Assembly (NCBI GenBank): GCA_019752975.1
Contig: JAIELM010000251.1
Span: 1 to 6,858 of the forward strand
Length of the DNA: 6,858 bases
Origin: Undibacterium sp.
GTDB lineage: Bacteria > Pseudomonadota > Gammaproteobacteria > Burkholderiales > Burkholderiaceae_D
Direction of reading: 5' to 3'
Positions 5,274 through 6,858 of this stretch are shown in pieces. Numbering within the stretch: the stretch's first letter is position 1; every line of letters begins with the position of its first letter. Under the pieces are notes generated by a model that saw only the letters and a list, made by a program, of their open reading frames with translations, was not told the DNA's origin and searched no databases. Made by a program: the position numbers and the translations under genes.

Positions 5274-6707
5274 ATGAACAAAAAAATGTGGCGTCTTAGC
5301 TTGGGACTACTATTTACACTATTCACCAGCTTATACGCGAATGCAGGTGTACAAAACTACTTGATGTGGCAGTTGCCGAGCACGGGCATTAGTTTTCCGG
5401 TTTACGTCTACTCTGCTGGAACGCAAGTGGGCTTTATTCCCAGCAATACTTTACAGGTTTTTATCGGCCCTTATGTGCCACCTGCCACTTCAAAATCCGG
5501 CAAATCACTTGGCACGTCCGGTAACTATACCTTGTACTACCAAAATGGGTCCACATGGTATAGCTGCAGCTTGGTTTTACAAAATGGTGGCGTTGCTACT
5601 AGCACGACTTGCACTGGTGCAGTCATTAATTCCCCAGCATCGCAAAATGGCGCGCAATCCAACGTGTATACGACGGCGATGGCAGCAATTGCTTGGCCAA
5701 CTGCCGCCTCAGCACCTAGCAATCCTGTACAAACCAGCTACAGCAATCGCACAATTAGCTTTCAAAACAATACTCAATATCCGATGATACAAATCGGTGA
5801 ATCCTGCAATGTTGCGAATGCAACAAACTCCGCACCCTCATGCCAAAATACAGCGATCGTAGCGACAATTACGCGAGGCACTCCTTATGTTGTGTCAGTT
5901 GGAGTTCAAGGCTTAAATTCTTCGGCATTTTATATGTCAAGTTTTTGCACCGCCAAAACGGTCGCAGCTTGCGGTACACCACCTACCGTCACCCAATGCT
6001 CAAGCGCACCTAATCCACCTAGTCCACCCACTGGATGGGTATGTACAGGAGGGTATTTTGCAGGTCAAAACGCATACGCAACGAAGATAGAACCAACCAT
6101 TTTAGCGGTGAATGGTGGAGTGCCCGTGGGAGCAAGTAATGTCGATGTTTCTGCTGTCGATGGCTACAGCGTGGGAGTGAAATTTTATCCTGCCAGTCCC
6201 GCCTATTGCACCTTTACGGTGCCACCTGAAAATTCAAATGTCCTTGGTGCGGGGTTTTACAGCAAAGCGACGCCGCTCGCGCAAATTACAGCAGGTAGCA
6301 CTAGCTCGCTACAAAACATGTGTCTAGCGAGTTCACAATTACCGATTCCGGTTTCGAGAAAGTCAGGTCGAGCTTGGAAATTGTCGATCATGGCAGGTAA
6401 TTATTTTGCCGGCTGTATGAGTCCCTGTACCTACGCCACCAGCAACCTAGGCAAGAACGGCATTACTCAAGATGATGTCAATACCTTCTGCTGCCAAGGT
6501 AATAAAAACACGCCGGCAACCTGCGATGTAGGTCCAACTAAAATGGGCGCGAATACTTCCACCTACAACACCAATATCCAAAACAGCTCACGATTTCAAA
6601 ACAACTTTCAAAACGTTTACGGCTTTGCGTATGGCGATGCAGGAAGCGATTATGCCTGTCCACCTGAAACGAATTTTGTTGTCGAGTTTACTTCGGTAAA
6701 TAAATAG
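5274..6707 (+). CDS. Secreted thaumatin-like protein with an N-terminal extension
   Basis: 477 residues. AGGAG (5262-5266) lies 7 bases before the ATG. A Sec signal peptide is clear: a basic start (MNKKMWRL), a hydrophobic core and likely cleavage after ANA at 24. Residues about 25-155 are an unrecognised Ser/Thr/Gly-rich extension with Cys98 and Cys113. From about 158 to 477 the protein follows the thaumatin (PR-5) pattern: TISFQNNTQYP at 160-170, ATKIEPTIL at 269-277 (like ATLAEFTL, Glu273), VDVSAVDGYSVGVKFYP at 290-306 (Asp291, Asp296), CMSPC at 381-385, FCCQG at 405-409, then FQNVYGFAYGDAGSDYACPPETNFVVEF at 445-472 in the family's C-terminal position. This part has 14 cysteines, near the 16 of plant members, implying disulfides and an extracytoplasmic location. 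Some family members bind or cleave beta-1,3-glucans or are antifungal; activity here is unknown. No anchor or PEP-CTERM sequence is seen. Confidence 0.88.
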   Translation: MNKKMWRLSLGLLFTLFTSLYANAGVQNYLMWQLPSTGISFPVYVYSAGTQVGFIPSNTLQVFIGPYVPPATSKSGKSLGTSGNYTLYYQNGSTWYSCSLVLQNGGVATSTTCTGAVINSPASQNGAQSNVYTTAMAAIAWPTAASAPSNPVQTSYSNRTISFQNNTQYPMIQIGESCNVANATNSAPSCQNTAIVATITRGTPYVVSVGVQGLNSSAFYMSSFCTAKTVAACGTPPTVTQCSSAPNPPSPPTGWVCTGGYFAGQNAYATKIEPTILAVNGGVPVGASNVDVSAVDGYSVGVKFYPASPAYCTFTVPPENSNVLGAGFYSKATPLAQITAGSTSSLQNMCLASSQLPIPVSRKSGRAWKLSIMAGNYFAGCMSPCTYATSNLGKNGITQDDVNTFCCQGNKNTPATCDVGPTKMGANTSTYNTNIQNSSRFQNNFQNVYGFAYGDAGSDYACPPETNFVVEFTSVNK

Positions 6708-6724
6708 AGCCGAACCGAATAAAC

Positions 6725-6760
6725 AACGCACTTGCCCATGACTGGACAAGTGCGTTTTCT
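6725..6760 (+). terminator. Intrinsic terminator after the thaumatin-like gene
   Basis: AACGCACTTGCCC (6725-6737) pairs with GGACAAGTGCGTT (6744-6756) with one mismatch across a 6-base loop, followed by a T-rich run (TTTTCTATTT). It starts 18 bases after the TAG stop. It also lies downstream of the partial leftward gene at the right edge, so it may act in both directions. Confidence 0.85.
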
Positions 6761-6796
6761 ATTTGCCGTACTACGCGATATGCGTGACAGATCTAT

Positions 6797-6858
6797 TTAA
6801 AACAAAGCCTCCCACAACCCCTGCTGTCCAATCAAAGAAGCCGCAGTAAAATCAGCAT
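6797..6858 (-). CDS. 3' end of a leftward gene (partial, unidentified)
   Basis: Read leftward from the window edge, one frame gives ADFTAASLIGQQGLWEALF followed by TAA (6799-6797). The composition looks protein-like, the stop lies 36 bases before a terminator hairpin, and the convergent layout fits a real gene end. Only 19-20 codons are visible, so no family can be assigned and chance cannot be excluded. Confidence 0.4.
   Translation of the reverse strand, partial: ADFTAASLIGQQGLWEALF

Noticed and set aside
5537..5722. Minus-strand frame inside the thaumatin-like gene, and the plus-strand frame at 5473-5787
   Set aside because: Both are out-of-frame shadows of a well-supported secreted protein gene.
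6600..6707. PEP-CTERM or other sorting signal at the thaumatin-like C-terminus
   Set aside because: The protein ends in the thaumatin C-terminal strand (FVVEFTSVNK) with no hydrophobic anchor or basic tail.

Overview
The window looks like an accessory, surface- or envelope-related region of a Gram-negative bacterium, probably a pseudomonadote. A betaproteobacterium is my guess, but nothing here fixes the taxon. The reasons are moderate GC content, AGGAG-type ribosome binding sites, sigma-54-type promoters, a DUF4347/cadherin-type giant surface protein and a lone phage-tail-collar (MdpB-like) protein. No rRNA, tRNA, CRISPR array, transposase or phage structural module is visible.

Layout: positions 1-2864 hold a leftward three-gene operon: APS kinase (cysC-like), then a PAPS-dependent sulfotransferase, then a long DUF4347-type protein that runs off the left edge. 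The last two genes overlap by ATGA. A roughly 790-base divergent intergenic region follows, then a rightward tail-collar protein gene (3657-4337). That gene converges on a small leftward gene of unknown function (4469-4873), with a bidirectional terminator between them. A second divergent region (4874-5273) precedes a rightward gene for a secreted, cysteine-rich thaumatin-like protein (5274-6707), which ends at a clear terminator. The last 62 bases look like the 3' end of another leftward gene.

Two features tie the window together. First, each of the four complete transcription units is preceded by a -24/-12 (sigma-54, RpoN) promoter match with exact GG-N10-GC spacing. In the 4874-5273 region two such promoters lie back to back and share a palindromic -24 element. 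I read the window as a candidate RpoN-controlled set for cell-surface or secreted products. Second, a 103-143-base MITE-like repeat with inverted ends (AGGACTTACGCAAAA) occurs three times, each time 13-37 bases upstream of a start codon.

The cysC and sulfotransferase pair would supply PAPS and transfer sulfate to an acceptor. The translationally coupled DUF4347 protein, or a glycan it carries, is an attractive but unproven acceptor. The tail-collar, thaumatin-like and small unknown proteins could be co-expressed surface or secreted products. That link is inferred from the shared promoter type only.
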